Under the pieces are notes generated by a model, which made no database searches, was not told the DNA's origin, and saw only the letters and a list, made by a program, of their open reading frames with translations. This document shows positions 19,401 through 25,849 of a stretch of 56,652 nt of DNA, one piece after another. This stretch comes from Candidatus Thalassarchaeaceae archaeon (GTDB taxonomy: Archaea > Thermoplasmatota > Poseidoniia > Poseidoniales > Thalassarchaeaceae). The DNA lies in the NCBI GenBank assembly GCA_030747485.1, contig JASLKP010000008.1, positions 1-56,652 of the forward strand. Direction: 5' to 3'. Both the position numbers and the translations under genes were made by a program. Position 1 is the stretch's first letter; every line of letters starts with the position of its first letter.

Positions 19401-19447
19401 AGTTGCGAATGTTTGGCGGCCGAGGAGGCAAAATTAGTCATAGACAT
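10466..19447 (-). CDS. Giant transglutaminase-like surface protein with TSP3 and Ig-like repeats
   Basis: This 2993-residue single open frame starts with a signal peptide (RIRAIGLVSLMILASLSAF, cleaved near AMA). Residues about 48-720 hold many calcium-binding DxDGDGxxD thrombospondin type 3 modules. A transglutaminase-like fold lies at about 920-1045 with the expected triad: Cys968 (EGRCTEFATAYTTMARIAGL), His1016 (WSEVHLQ) and Asp1034 (WIPLDVCP). About 1050-2840 is a long array of Ig-like/carboxypeptidase-regulatory-like beta modules with recurring GxYxxxxxxP and Asn-rich (N-glycosylation-like) stretches. One transmembrane helix (about 2853-2876) is followed by a cytoplasmic helical domain of about 115 residues resembling DUF4129, the tail of bacterial TgpA-type transglutaminases. 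It may crosslink or cleave proteins on the cell surface; activity is inferred. A TATA-like TTAATA lies about 38 bases before the start. Confidence 0.88.
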   Translation of the reverse strand: MSMTNFASSAAKHSQLRPQRIRAIGLVSLMILASLSAFEFGSWEAMATNDQDGDGLTYGLEFLLNTQPQDWDSDNDGLPDGWEYQYGLDPLDSSNLGNDGAAGDPDGDGLTNLQEYSYLEPSSWDLPGTSNTLDNGVWWNGTVPVRNWDEESAMQAQPGQGGDGADEDPMGDMCNDGIDNDYDGLVDAADSDGDGDALCGSDDDDGDGLIDEDPDGWDTDNDGMSDGWEVANGLNATNPSNADGMNGDPDGDGLLNIYEYMNPSWDTSSGGIDYFQPGPAGSGRTETISPCNPVLGIGPNGCQTMTAEVDGVFSTNPQIADTDGDGLNDSYEALTLLTDPTDIDTDSDGIDDGVEVNGLYGNPAQASDPRDNNTDDDQLDDGDEDKNGNGQIDANETDPTRREDAGDFDNDGIENWEENLTCTLWNVYDSDFGGIGDGDERNWSHGTDPCDSMIDFSSTLPANPYNPSLQRLTLTDGSGFRTSSGTGYYNDSLGQHTSFAYSSRSGNILFGVALAPPAGTTDVVSKNGSWCHYDAVMAGTISSTQRYCDDDYEDTDGDGLADWEELLGTYGFTSLPTDVDSDGDLVSDYDEVMNGTDPMEPCDNNRDTDGDMLNDYFENNTGCPIDFIPGIIGNGSVDVYVTDYLNPDTDSGGVWDGQEYLDGTNPQNDPGDDQHPSDFDGDGIPDSVENNTGTDWRDPDTDGGGMLDGEECPPPMWMFNCIGGSYNPWDPTDDVIQNEIYFFANNTTMGVDTNLERFWRVHTYDQYTGASYGKNSTFLEPAFWTLMSQGFTDDQWIANSTFINSTETWIMDFTNPVMNTNIAHPSATTGFVAWADPAANVSHGNISHDILVEDSGVFSMFLDAPEIWFDASELSNSIPYVGVTNYALDVPSTFTDSAHPHSEVRNITFAVINEAGAVSAWDKAVALQEYLRNGNATTDFLLNHDGSALPLEEDLTNHLIVAAKEGRCTEFATAYTTMARIAGLPTRKVSGFQGGFWHGAGYSVSGFNSATWSEVHLQQNAAGNNFDMGWIPLDVCPVAADVEVINEEWAPLTASRDHTTGDMWLNGTLQFTENLTVVNNHTVTFYLVPPAEAASNPSGAALSERTVGTGMTDWNGTFNLRGIPAEILQPGFGTFILEVSQAGYVSHGYETFSWTINITENLNITQSSPAIPGEPIVGAGTTTLVTGNVRWENVPFDDPSLVGPLTLFMNYTSSIDGVVSMQTTVGTDGYYEFNVTLNENEGLGLLPATIEFPGWHESGLHLQVPPSYHVWPGTYNLNLNISAAPNLTAVLEGPGTNNSLLSVGEDLFINGTVLSRGLNPQPMTGILYLQMRQNGTNGPMENITFWTINASSWSTSPGNFSLTWNFASGYAQTLDPGYIDAELMFVPDLLEANDIANLSGGYGLQTNLTIEYSIGPIQRGQMTSVNIGLIDHRGNYVLPANGTYISTFDGQVVSTNTSVDVEFGSMSIDWTPSANTPVGDYLWFTNYTSSTQWYKNATSMGDVRMMGQIVISTALGSDWVHIGNSSYITGDIRDDVTNAVIVGNQTTLIFEFELPGVGPTDPMGNPPPPFIIPIGSAVVNSTTGQYNLSFTMPINFPGGIYDITIAADFAAGAPIGGAYYALDEPASTRVGCESESQLLLNQSSVVVQVNQNLIIEVDVKDVATFYSTPPPGLEDSQNMSGAQVEFFWDALGVNSSLGTVTADSNGRATLSWTVPQQQDPGYYDVWIVMYDDVTDSLSNNNGARWKGNQTLANVTVQVPTVVDINASVPSTVTAAANFQISGTIEDSVNSSRQFDGPVDIEIFWLDDAEEMMAAGHTTAINGSFNLTVNSDPNGDGIVSGNHTLVISVIEGSNPFYLTATGTKQILVMGVTDFEGLYPLSGVVVTRGNSIDFGGRLIESTDIQENGAPRMINFTSVGAEFHETWLPENTTDINGSVGFTYSVPMSQPLGPITITLYYNGTWHMHPDASPINTVTIRSITILVVDNITDNPISGGGFNVTGTLVSDNGSAIISRDGTPMLPTLTFDIDGFSNTFVVANGTAQGNGTWWAFVTLDADFPRGTHTITADYTPSVNFYGESTGNNTFDSRGYSVLDITSPLDLNLDDRVIRGNSFTVSIVLVDNAGSPIANESVFIESISMGDSFWITTDASGIGSGIFNVSNSTTPGPHWLNASYGGLAGTTGVLGDTFQTRVVVLAPTNLTIESIEGTLIAGESLLINGTLLDEHGNPLVGTDGNATGGVIHLILDGSDVGPVWATLSDGPTGAYSIIYTLPQGITAGPHNISVEFYGGYLWVDPVGSGDSVNPEYYLPASLNSTFNATQPTHIDITSGGGQIDREQLISISGVLLDSVDRPVADMTISVYLDGVFLTNVTSGNDGTFDVFYPVPADMTLGLVTMDVEFDGAEFHLSSNAQVNWEVYSSVNVAILPADAAAIGDTIELSGTVRDNLPEGWVSGHQVDIRIDGMLIGNATTDENGVWRLNWTIPTTTDLGNHSIEVYAPAQGWYRDGVANGTIWIAHHSSISLSASNGGDATRGMSWVMTGRLYDTDEVGLPGIPGATVHIALDGATFTSIITDSNGSFTVIIPVDMSSTRGDHLVTARYDGDTSWLGSERDSTVTTWANVDLEITYIRDNAIRGDSEHPIHIEGRIVEIGGSGNSLSDLVLSLSVDNSTISSPSITWDNQTGSFVIEFVADRYMTPGEIHFILNSEADESRHLNAANSTVDVFLRVRVVFDVGTDDSREIAWGSYSLTGTVTARDFYSSQAVPGLSIEVHLRNDSAENQLDYYRAGDTDEFGVWTFQFEYPDSVPPLSDTDHWGWLHLWFNSTAPELDEESRSDLSRPMYPLTYEPESKATEGMSAWVYGVTALVVVAIGAGAWILYMRRKDAIDELAEIFSYTAELLAAGDAIREAIFNCYEDLCGVLMAQGFLRRDFETVREFEMAIRKAMPISEEALTALDNMFEIARYSRHELDDSHRQQAADALQRTTQEIYNLAEIPGR

Positions 19448-19465
19448 GGCTGAACCCGGTTATCT

Positions 19466-19535
19466 CCCTGCCAATCAGGGTATTAAGGGAAATGGAGCGA
19501 CGTTCGGACAGAAATCGACCCTCCTAAGGAGGGTC
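19466..19535. terminator. Two hairpins between two surface-protein genes
   Basis: The 108-base gap holds a near-palindrome, GACCCTCCT (19517-19525), A, AGGAGGGTC (19527-19535), with 9-bp arms. A smaller hairpin is CCCTG (19466-19470) with CAGGG (19476-19480). Read on the minus strand the first lies 21 bases after the stop of the upstream 976-residue gene, and the second lies just before the start of the giant gene. The first could act as a terminator or attenuator between them; no clear T-run follows it. Its right arm contains a ribosome-binding-site-like AGGAGG. Confidence 0.4.
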
Positions 19536-19555
19536 TGGGAATGAAATGTGGCGAA

Positions 19556-22486
19556 TTAGTCTAAATCAACCAATTCGATATCGTCATCATCATAGGAATC
19601 TTCATCTTCGACGCTAACAGGTTCTGGGAGTTCAAATTCCTCTTCAAGTTGATCTAAATCGTCGTCATCCTCAATCCATTCATCTTCGTATTCAACACGT
19701 CCACGTCGACCGACAATCCATGCCACCAATAGAACGATAATTCCAATTCCAATCAATCGGGTCTCCAATCTATCACCGAATATTTCACTGATGATAATCG
19801 AGAATGGATCATTGATTGAAATCTGCATGTTGACTGTCTTTCGGGCTGTGAATTCATCTGGATAGGATTGATCCTGTGAATAGGGCTTGGCGGTGACAAC
19901 CACTGGAGAAACGTCACCATTTAGGGCGTCAGAACTAGATTCAATAATGAGTGTGAATGTGACCTCAGCGAAAGCAGGTACAGTTACCAATTCACCACCG
20001 TTTTGAGTTTCGACTGTAGCCCTCCATCCATCATTGGCATCAGCACCGAGTACAACCAGTAAGTCACTATTTCCTTCATTCTTAACCTTCATTTGAATCT
20101 CGGTCAAATCATTTGGTTCCATCGCATGACTTTGCGAAATTTGTTGAATTGAAAGTGAAGGGTCATCTTTCCCGATTTCGATGGTCAATGGAAGATCAAA
20201 GTATCGAGCAATACTTTGATCAGAAATATCCTCAATAACACGCAAGTAAATGGTGTGATTACCCATTGTGACTTGTTCTGTCAAGGTAATATCTAGATTG
20301 ACAATGGTTGAAGAACCTGGAGCCAGTTGTACTCGGGGTACAGGATCGCCGTTATTGTCAGTGATATCGTATTGCCACAGCCCATACTTTGCATTTGCAT
20401 TTGGATACGTAGATTCGTCGATATTAAGATCTAAATCCTTGGGATTCCGAATTAACCAATCGACCACAGTGTCCCCTTCAGCAACAGTATTGGTAATCTT
20501 GACATCAAAGGCCACACCGCTCGGGCAAACTTCCTCTACAACGTGTCCAAATGGTGTTGAATCGCAGTCATAAACCACTTCGGCCTGAATGCCAAAGGTC
20601 CTCTGAATTGTGAAGGCCACTCGTGCCTTTTGCGTGGCATTACCCACGCTGATAATCTCCAATTCCAACAATCCGATGTCAGGATCGTCCCTAGAGGTGG
20701 AGGGTTTCACGCGCAGGCGAATCGTTTGGGTTGTGTGGCGATCTAGGTTCGCAGTATGGAAGGTACCATCGCCCTCATCTTCATCAATCCGCTGACCGGT
20801 GTCATTATCCCAAAATTGCAAGTTAGCATTTGAATCCTGCTTGACATCGATACGGAATTCGTCAGTATCAAAACCAGTGTTGAAAATTTCCATATAGAAT
20901 GTCGTAAAGGTACTATCTTCTACGTAACGAGGGATGTTCTCATCGATATCTAACGCCCCAGTACTGTTCGCGTATTGGTTGTCATGCGCTTCGGGCCAAA
21001 TACTGACCATCGGAGGCGCGTAAGTATCCAATTTCTCCAAATCAAGTTGGAGAGTTGTCTGATGAACGAGTACTGATTCTGCATCATAAGCTACGGCTCT
21101 AATATCAATGGAATTTGGTGAACCAGACAAATCACTAGGAGCCGTTAACGACAATGTTGGATGGGCTTCATTTCCACCGCCTGAAAGTTCGTAGGTTCGG
21201 TCAGCCCGATCAAATTCAACAATCCAACTTGAACCGAGATTCGTGAGTACTGCAAGTTCGACTGACAGATTGAATGCACTACCACTCGCCCCCACGTGTC
21301 GTAAATCCAACACAATTGGAGTCGTTTCTTCAGGAGCAATATATTCCACTGTTCGATCAAGGTTGTGAGTCAGTGCTACACCATAATCACTCATTCGAAT
21401 AGTCGGATGGTCGATTGTGAACAGTTTACCCTGGATATTTCGAACTTCCAAATTGAGTTCATAATCGCCAGACTCCATTCCACCCTGATATGTCCAATTG
21501 TATTGGGCCCGAATCGCGTTATTGACCTCATCCAATTCATTTTCATCAAATGGATGAGAAAATGCTGTTGCTCCACTCGGTTTAATCATATTCAACGTCA
21601 CAGATTGAATATCTTCTATTCCAAATGCATCATTGATTTCAATATTGAATTGCATGACACGCATATCTGGTGAATCGTTAGGGAACCAAATCTCTGTTTC
21701 TGCATCCGTCCAAACGCCACCTGGTCGGTGTAGCTTAACTTCAGAACCGGCCATTGGATTGGTTTCAATTTCAATCATTGAAAAACGACCTGAGGCTGAG
21801 TCAATCTCATTGAAGGCGACCCAAGCATCACAATCAGGATTGCCGATTTGACGACCACTTGTTTCTGTCCCATTAGGTGGATCAAAACCGCCCCCTCCAG
21901 TATCACAATTCATGTCAGCAGAAACAAGGACTTTGAGACGTTCACCCGCATCTACTGTGAAATCTTGATCACCACTCCACTCTGGACGGAATGGCCTCTC
22001 ATCAAAACCACAGGAATTGCCCCAACCAGACGGATCACATGCATCTGTACTCCAATCTTCAGAACCAATCACTGAATTACCTGCCACAATGGAGACAGTC
22101 CAATCAACTGTACTACCCTCTTGACCCGTGGCCTTGAGGAAAAGGGTGACGTCGAGTTCGAATTTACCACCACTAGTCGGAGTTCCTTGAATGGTAATAT
22201 CAGAAAGCATCTGATCGGTTGAGAATTCAACTGTCGTCCCAGATGCTGATTCTTCCTTTTGGCCACCACCATCTGGCATCTCTGTAGTCATCCTTCCGTC
22301 AGTCGGATGTCCACCTGGAGCTGTGGCGAAGTACAAATCATAACTTTCGAAATTTGAGGAATATTGTTGAGATGGGGCATCAGATAGTTCAGAAGGTGGT
22401 GGAACCAAACCCGCCATCAAAGCACTTAACATGACAAAAACGAGGAAGATAGGGGCTGTGAAATTGGACCGAGAAGAACCAAGCAT
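19556..22486 (-). CDS. Membrane-anchored extracellular protein with Ig-like domains and acidic tail
   Basis: This encodes 976 residues from ATG 22486, chosen because GGTGAG lies just upstream and the signal peptide (TAPIFLVFVMLSALMAGLVP) then sits close to the N-terminus; in-frame ATGs at 22513 and 22522 and TTG at 22561 are alternatives. The long extracellular part is beta-rich, with repeated segments like HNLDRTVEYIAPEETTPIVL, NTGFDTDEFRIDVKQDSN and VKNEGNSDLLVVLG that resemble CARDB/NEW3-type Ig-like domains used in archaeal surface proteins. One transmembrane helix (about 907-929, GIGIIVLLVAWIV) is followed by a short, very acidic tail (EDDDDLDQLEEEFELPEP). No catalytic domain is recognised. 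It lies directly downstream of tRNA-Leu and upstream of the giant transglutaminase-like gene on the same strand. Confidence 0.85.
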   Translation of the reverse strand: MLGSSRSNFTAPIFLVFVMLSALMAGLVPPPSELSDAPSQQYSSNFESYDLYFATAPGGHPTDGRMTTEMPDGGGQKEESASGTTVEFSTDQMLSDITIQGTPTSGGKFELDVTLFLKATGQEGSTVDWTVSIVAGNSVIGSEDWSTDACDPSGWGNSCGFDERPFRPEWSGDQDFTVDAGERLKVLVSADMNCDTGGGGFDPPNGTETSGRQIGNPDCDAWVAFNEIDSASGRFSMIEIETNPMAGSEVKLHRPGGVWTDAETEIWFPNDSPDMRVMQFNIEINDAFGIEDIQSVTLNMIKPSGATAFSHPFDENELDEVNNAIRAQYNWTYQGGMESGDYELNLEVRNIQGKLFTIDHPTIRMSDYGVALTHNLDRTVEYIAPEETTPIVLDLRHVGASGSAFNLSVELAVLTNLGSSWIVEFDRADRTYELSGGGNEAHPTLSLTAPSDLSGSPNSIDIRAVAYDAESVLVHQTTLQLDLEKLDTYAPPMVSIWPEAHDNQYANSTGALDIDENIPRYVEDSTFTTFYMEIFNTGFDTDEFRIDVKQDSNANLQFWDNDTGQRIDEDEGDGTFHTANLDRHTTQTIRLRVKPSTSRDDPDIGLLELEIISVGNATQKARVAFTIQRTFGIQAEVVYDCDSTPFGHVVEEVCPSGVAFDVKITNTVAEGDTVVDWLIRNPKDLDLNIDESTYPNANAKYGLWQYDITDNNGDPVPRVQLAPGSSTIVNLDITLTEQVTMGNHTIYLRVIEDISDQSIARYFDLPLTIEIGKDDPSLSIQQISQSHAMEPNDLTEIQMKVKNEGNSDLLVVLGADANDGWRATVETQNGGELVTVPAFAEVTFTLIIESSSDALNGDVSPVVVTAKPYSQDQSYPDEFTARKTVNMQISINDPFSIIISEIFGDRLETRLIGIGIIVLLVAWIVGRRGRVEYEDEWIEDDDDLDQLEEEFELPEPVSVEDEDSYDDDDIELVDLD

Positions 22487-22588
22487 ACGCTCACCTACGG
22501 TGGGTCGTAACATCTGGCCCATTAAACGGTTTGCCGCTGATGGTTGTCTGTAAGACAACAATTTGACGGGGCAAGAAATGCCGATTTA

Positions 22589-22676
22589 TGGTGCAGGGGG
22601 TGGGATTTGAACCCACGAAGGCGATTGCCGCCGGAGCTTAAGTCCGGTGCCGTTGGCCAAGCTTAGCAACCCCTGC
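22589..22676 (-). tRNA. tRNA-Leu (anticodon TAA), CCA encoded
   Basis: On the minus strand a class II tRNA can be folded. The acceptor stem GCAGGGG/CCCCTGC has discriminator A and an encoded CCA (22589-22591). The anticodon arm is CCGGA-CTTAAGC-TCCGG, giving anticodon TAA, which reads UUA leucine. The variable arm is long, as in leucine tRNAs, and the T arm is GTGGG-TTCAAAT-CCCAC. No intron is seen. It lies 103 bases upstream of the 976-residue surface gene on the same strand. Confidence 0.95.
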
Positions 22677-22728
22677 ACCTTTCCGAGAGTGGTCATCGAT
22701 TTGAACACAACGGGAGAGACGGCGAGAA

Positions 22729-23502
22729 TCAGTTCAAAGACCAGCCGCCATCAACGTCAATAATTTGCCCAGTGATATATGATGGGCCAGTCACTAGAAA
22801 TTTGACCGTTTCAGCGATTTCTTTGGCCGTTCCTTGACGCCCCATTGGAATTTGTGACAATACCTCTTTTCTGCGTTCCTCTGATTCCCAATCTTGGAAC
22901 ATGATTGCACCTGGGCCAACTGCATTCACTCTGATTTCCGGAGCCAATTCTTTTGCAAGACTTCGGGTAATCGACAGCAATGCGGCCTTAGATGCACAAT
23001 AGTGGGAATGATTTGGCCAATCATTTCGACCACTTGAATTGTCAATGATATTGATGACTGAACCCGGCTCATCTGAGCCCTCAAAGCGGAGATGCATTGC
23101 TGCGTGATGAGTTAACATCAAGGGTGCTTCAGCATTTACCACCCACATTGCACGAGCAGCATCTGATGTCATTGATTCCAGCGGAATTCGTTCAAATATT
23201 GAGGCATTATTGACAAGGATATCGAGGCGACCCGCTCGCTCAATGACTGCTTCAATGAGGGATTGGCAGTCCACATCCTGTGCAAGATCTGCCCTTAGTG
23301 CAAAGGCTTCGCCACCATTGTTCTCAATCTCCTCGACGAGGTCTTCTGCAGCAGCTAAACTACGATGATAGTGTACTGCAACGATCGCACCTTGAGATGC
23401 CAATGAGTGGCAAATTTCAGCACCAATTCGTGCAGCACCACCAGTCACTAACGCAACTCGACCATGGAGGATACCAGACGACACGAGTGCCACGAAGGGC
23501 AC
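22729..23502 (-). CDS. SDR-family reductase, pteridine reductase-like
   Basis: This 257-residue short-chain dehydrogenase/reductase has the NADP-binding motif TGGAARIG (residues about 20-27), NNAS near residue 99, and catalytic Tyr and Lys in HYCASKAALL. The TGxxxRxG form of the glycine motif, with arginine, is characteristic of pteridine reductases (PTR1, FolM) rather than of FabG-type enzymes. With folB, folP and pterin-carbinolamine dehydratase genes in the window, a role in reducing dihydropterin or dihydrofolate is plausible, but sugar or fatty-acid substrates are not excluded. The start is GTG 23502; no ATG lies before the Rossmann motif. It is divergent from lipA, sharing a 92-base promoter region. 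Confidence 0.82.
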   Translation of the reverse strand: MPFVALVSSGILHGRVALVTGGAARIGAEICHSLASQGAIVAVHYHRSLAAAEDLVEEIENNGGEAFALRADLAQDVDCQSLIEAVIERAGRLDILVNNASIFERIPLESMTSDAARAMWVVNAEAPLMLTHHAAMHLRFEGSDEPGSVINIIDNSSGRNDWPNHSHYCASKAALLSITRSLAKELAPEIRVNAVGPGAIMFQDWESEERRKEVLSQIPMGRQGTAKEIAETVKFLVTGPSYITGQIIDVDGGWSLN

Positions 23503-23594
23503 AACAGACTTGAACTCACCGAGATAAACATAACAGAGTTCTCAGAACAAACGATTAACCGAAGGACATACTGAGAATCATCAGAGGGGATTGT

Positions 23595-24581
23595 ATGGTA
23601 GGGCATCGACTTCCTTTGGCGGATGAAATTAATCACGTCGACAATACGACACCATTGGAGCGTAGAAAGAATGAACGCAAGCGTTTGCCTTCATGGTTCA
23701 AAACTCACCTTCCGACTGGAGATGCTCAGATTGCATTTAATGATGTTAAAGGGAATGTTTTGGAACATCAATTAAACACGGTTTGTCAAGAAGCGCGTTG
23801 CCCGAATATTCACGATTGCTGGGGTAGGGGTACAGCCACATTTATGATTGCAGGAGAAGAATGCACAAGAGCATGTAGATTCTGTGCAGTTGGTACTGTG
23901 AAAACACCACCACCATTGGATGTGAATGAGCCTCATAATTTAGCTCATGCCGTCGATTTAATGGGTGTTAGTCATGCGGTTATCACCTGTGTCAATCGGG
24001 ACGAGTTGCCTGATGGTGGAGCATCTCATTATCGTGCTTGCCTAGATGCAATTCACGCCCGAAAACCTACAGTTGGTTTGGAATTTCTTTGTTCAGATCT
24101 CGATGGTAATTTTGAAGCATTATCGACATTGCTAGAGGGTATAAAATTACGAGTTTTTGCACACAATGTAGAATGTGTTCCTCGCCTTGATTCGGTTGTC
24201 AGAGACCACCGTGCTTCATTTGAACAATCAATTGATATTCTTCGTGAAGCAAAACGAATTCGACCAGATGTCTTAACCAAATCCAGCATCATGGTAGGAA
24301 TCGGTGAAACCGATGCAGAAGTTGTAGAAGCAATGCAACGACTCCGTGAAGTTGATGTTGATTTGCTGACAGTCGGCCAATATCTATCGCCTTCACCAAG
24401 ACATCTTGCTGTTGACAGGTTTCCCGAACCAGAAGCCTTCATCAAATGGGATCAAGCTGCTAGAGAAATGGGTTTCAAAGCGGTGGCATGCGGCCCACTT
24501 GTCCGCTCATCATATCGTGCAGGTCTCCTCTATGAGGAGGCGAAAGGCGGGGCAATTGCCCACACCTACGGTGAATCATGA
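23595..24581 (+). CDS. lipA: Lipoyl synthase
   Basis: LipA is a radical SAM enzyme that inserts two sulfurs into octanoyl groups bound to lipoyl domains. The 328-residue protein shows both cluster motifs: C64-x4-C69-x5-C75 (CQEARCPNIHDC) for the auxiliary sacrificial 4Fe-4S cluster and C90-x3-C94-x2-C97 (CTRACRFC) for the SAM cluster. A C-terminal RSSYRAG matches the conserved Arg-Ser-Ser that ligates the auxiliary cluster. The start ATG 23595 follows GAGGGGA. It heads a plus-strand run with the 2-oxoacid dehydrogenase genes, whose E2 needs the cofactor; lipB lies at the far end of the same cluster. Confidence 0.97.
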   Translation: MVGHRLPLADEINHVDNTTPLERRKNERKRLPSWFKTHLPTGDAQIAFNDVKGNVLEHQLNTVCQEARCPNIHDCWGRGTATFMIAGEECTRACRFCAVGTVKTPPPLDVNEPHNLAHAVDLMGVSHAVITCVNRDELPDGGASHYRACLDAIHARKPTVGLEFLCSDLDGNFEALSTLLEGIKLRVFAHNVECVPRLDSVVRDHRASFEQSIDILREAKRIRPDVLTKSSIMVGIGETDAEVVEAMQRLREVDVDLLTVGQYLSPSPRHLAVDRFPEPEAFIKWDQAAREMGFKAVACGPLVRSSYRAGLLYEEAKGGAIAHTYGES

Positions 24582-24622
24582 ATCAGCGAAACGCTATGAG
24601 CGACTTTGGAGTGGTGTGAATT

Positions 24623-25849
24623 ATGGGCGAGGAGGAGGACACGCAAATGCACGTCCCAGTGCCACCTCATCGCGAGGGAGGGACATCATTTCCATCGCCT
24701 CACGAAATCGCTGCAGGGCAACATGATCGACCAGGAATTGACTGCCCCGGTTCTGAAACTCGTGAACTGGCTTACGGTTTGCTCCGAGTTCTAAATGACG
24801 ATGATGAAGCCATTGGTGCATGGAATCCAGAACTGGATACCAGTACACTTCTTGAAGCACTGGAACACATGGTTCGAATTCGGGCATATGATGATCGAAT
24901 GATGAAAATGCAAAGACAAGGGCGCCTATCATTTTACATGAAGTGTCTTGGAGAAGAAGCTGTAAGTGTCGGCGCTGCAATGGCGATGGAAAATCGCGAT
25001 ATTCTCATCCCATCCTATCGACAACAAGGTCTACTCTTCGTTCGTGGACGAAACATGGTCGACATGATTAGTCACTGTATCACCAACTCAAATGACAATG
25101 TTAAGGGACGGCAAATGCCAGTACATTACTCTTGGAAAGAAGGTAATTTCGTCTCAATTTCAAGCCCAGTTGGCACACAGTTCCCACAAGCAGTTGGTGC
25201 TGCAATGGCCTTTGCGTATCGTGGAGATGACAGCATTGCATGCACTTGGTTAGGTGAAGGGACTTCGGCACAAGGCGACTTCCATTATGGACTAAACTTT
25301 GCTTCGGTATACAAAGCCCCATGCGTGCTTGTCGTCGTGAATAATCAGTGGGCGATTTCAACTCACAGAAATTTGGCACACGGAGGGCCATCATTCGCAG
25401 CACGTGGCATTCCGTATGATGTCGCATCTATTCGAGTGGACGGGCAGGATTTCTTAGCGGTGTATGCTGCCCACAAGTGGGCCACAGAACGGGCACGAGC
25501 AGGCCATGGCCCAACGCTTCTAGAAATGTACACCTATCGGGGAGACAGTCACTCGTCCTCAGACGACCCCACGATTTATCGTCCAGGTGATGGGTATGAA
25601 ACATGGCCACTGGGAGACCCAGTAGAACGACTCAAAGCACATCTCGTAAAAATCGGCGAATGGGATGAAGAAAATCACGCAGCACTTGAGAATCAATGCA
25701 AGGATGAAATTATTGCAGCATACAAGGAAGCGGAAACATATGGTACACTCCAAGACGGACCATTTCCACCTGTTTCAACTCTGTTTGAAGATGTGTACGA
25801 AAAGGAGCCCTGGCACTTGTTAGAACAACGAGGAGAGGTGGGGCTATAA
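24623..25849 (+). CDS. 2-oxoacid dehydrogenase E1 alpha subunit
   Basis: This 408-residue protein is the thiamine-diphosphate subunit of a pyruvate or branched-chain 2-oxoacid dehydrogenase complex; with E1 beta it decarboxylates the 2-oxoacid. The ThDP motif is G211-E-G ... N240-N241 (LGEGTSAQGDFH to VVVNNQWAIS). The phosphorylation-loop region TYRGDSHSSSDDPTIYR is near residue 305. The first about 70 residues are a poorly conserved extension, as in branched-chain-type E1 alpha; ATG 24623 is the first available start. It overlaps E1 beta by one base (TAATG), so translation is probably coupled. Sequence features lean to the branched-chain or acetoin/pyruvate group, but the substrate cannot be fixed by eye. 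Confidence 0.93.
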   Translation: MGEEEDTQMHVPVPPHREGGTSFPSPHEIAAGQHDRPGIDCPGSETRELAYGLLRVLNDDDEAIGAWNPELDTSTLLEALEHMVRIRAYDDRMMKMQRQGRLSFYMKCLGEEAVSVGAAMAMENRDILIPSYRQQGLLFVRGRNMVDMISHCITNSNDNVKGRQMPVHYSWKEGNFVSISSPVGTQFPQAVGAAMAFAYRGDDSIACTWLGEGTSAQGDFHYGLNFASVYKAPCVLVVVNNQWAISTHRNLAHGGPSFAARGIPYDVASIRVDGQDFLAVYAAHKWATERARAGHGPTLLEMYTYRGDSHSSSDDPTIYRPGDGYETWPLGDPVERLKAHLVKIGEWDEENHAALENQCKDEIIAAYKEAETYGTLQDGPFPPVSTLFEDVYEKEPWHLLEQRGEVGL

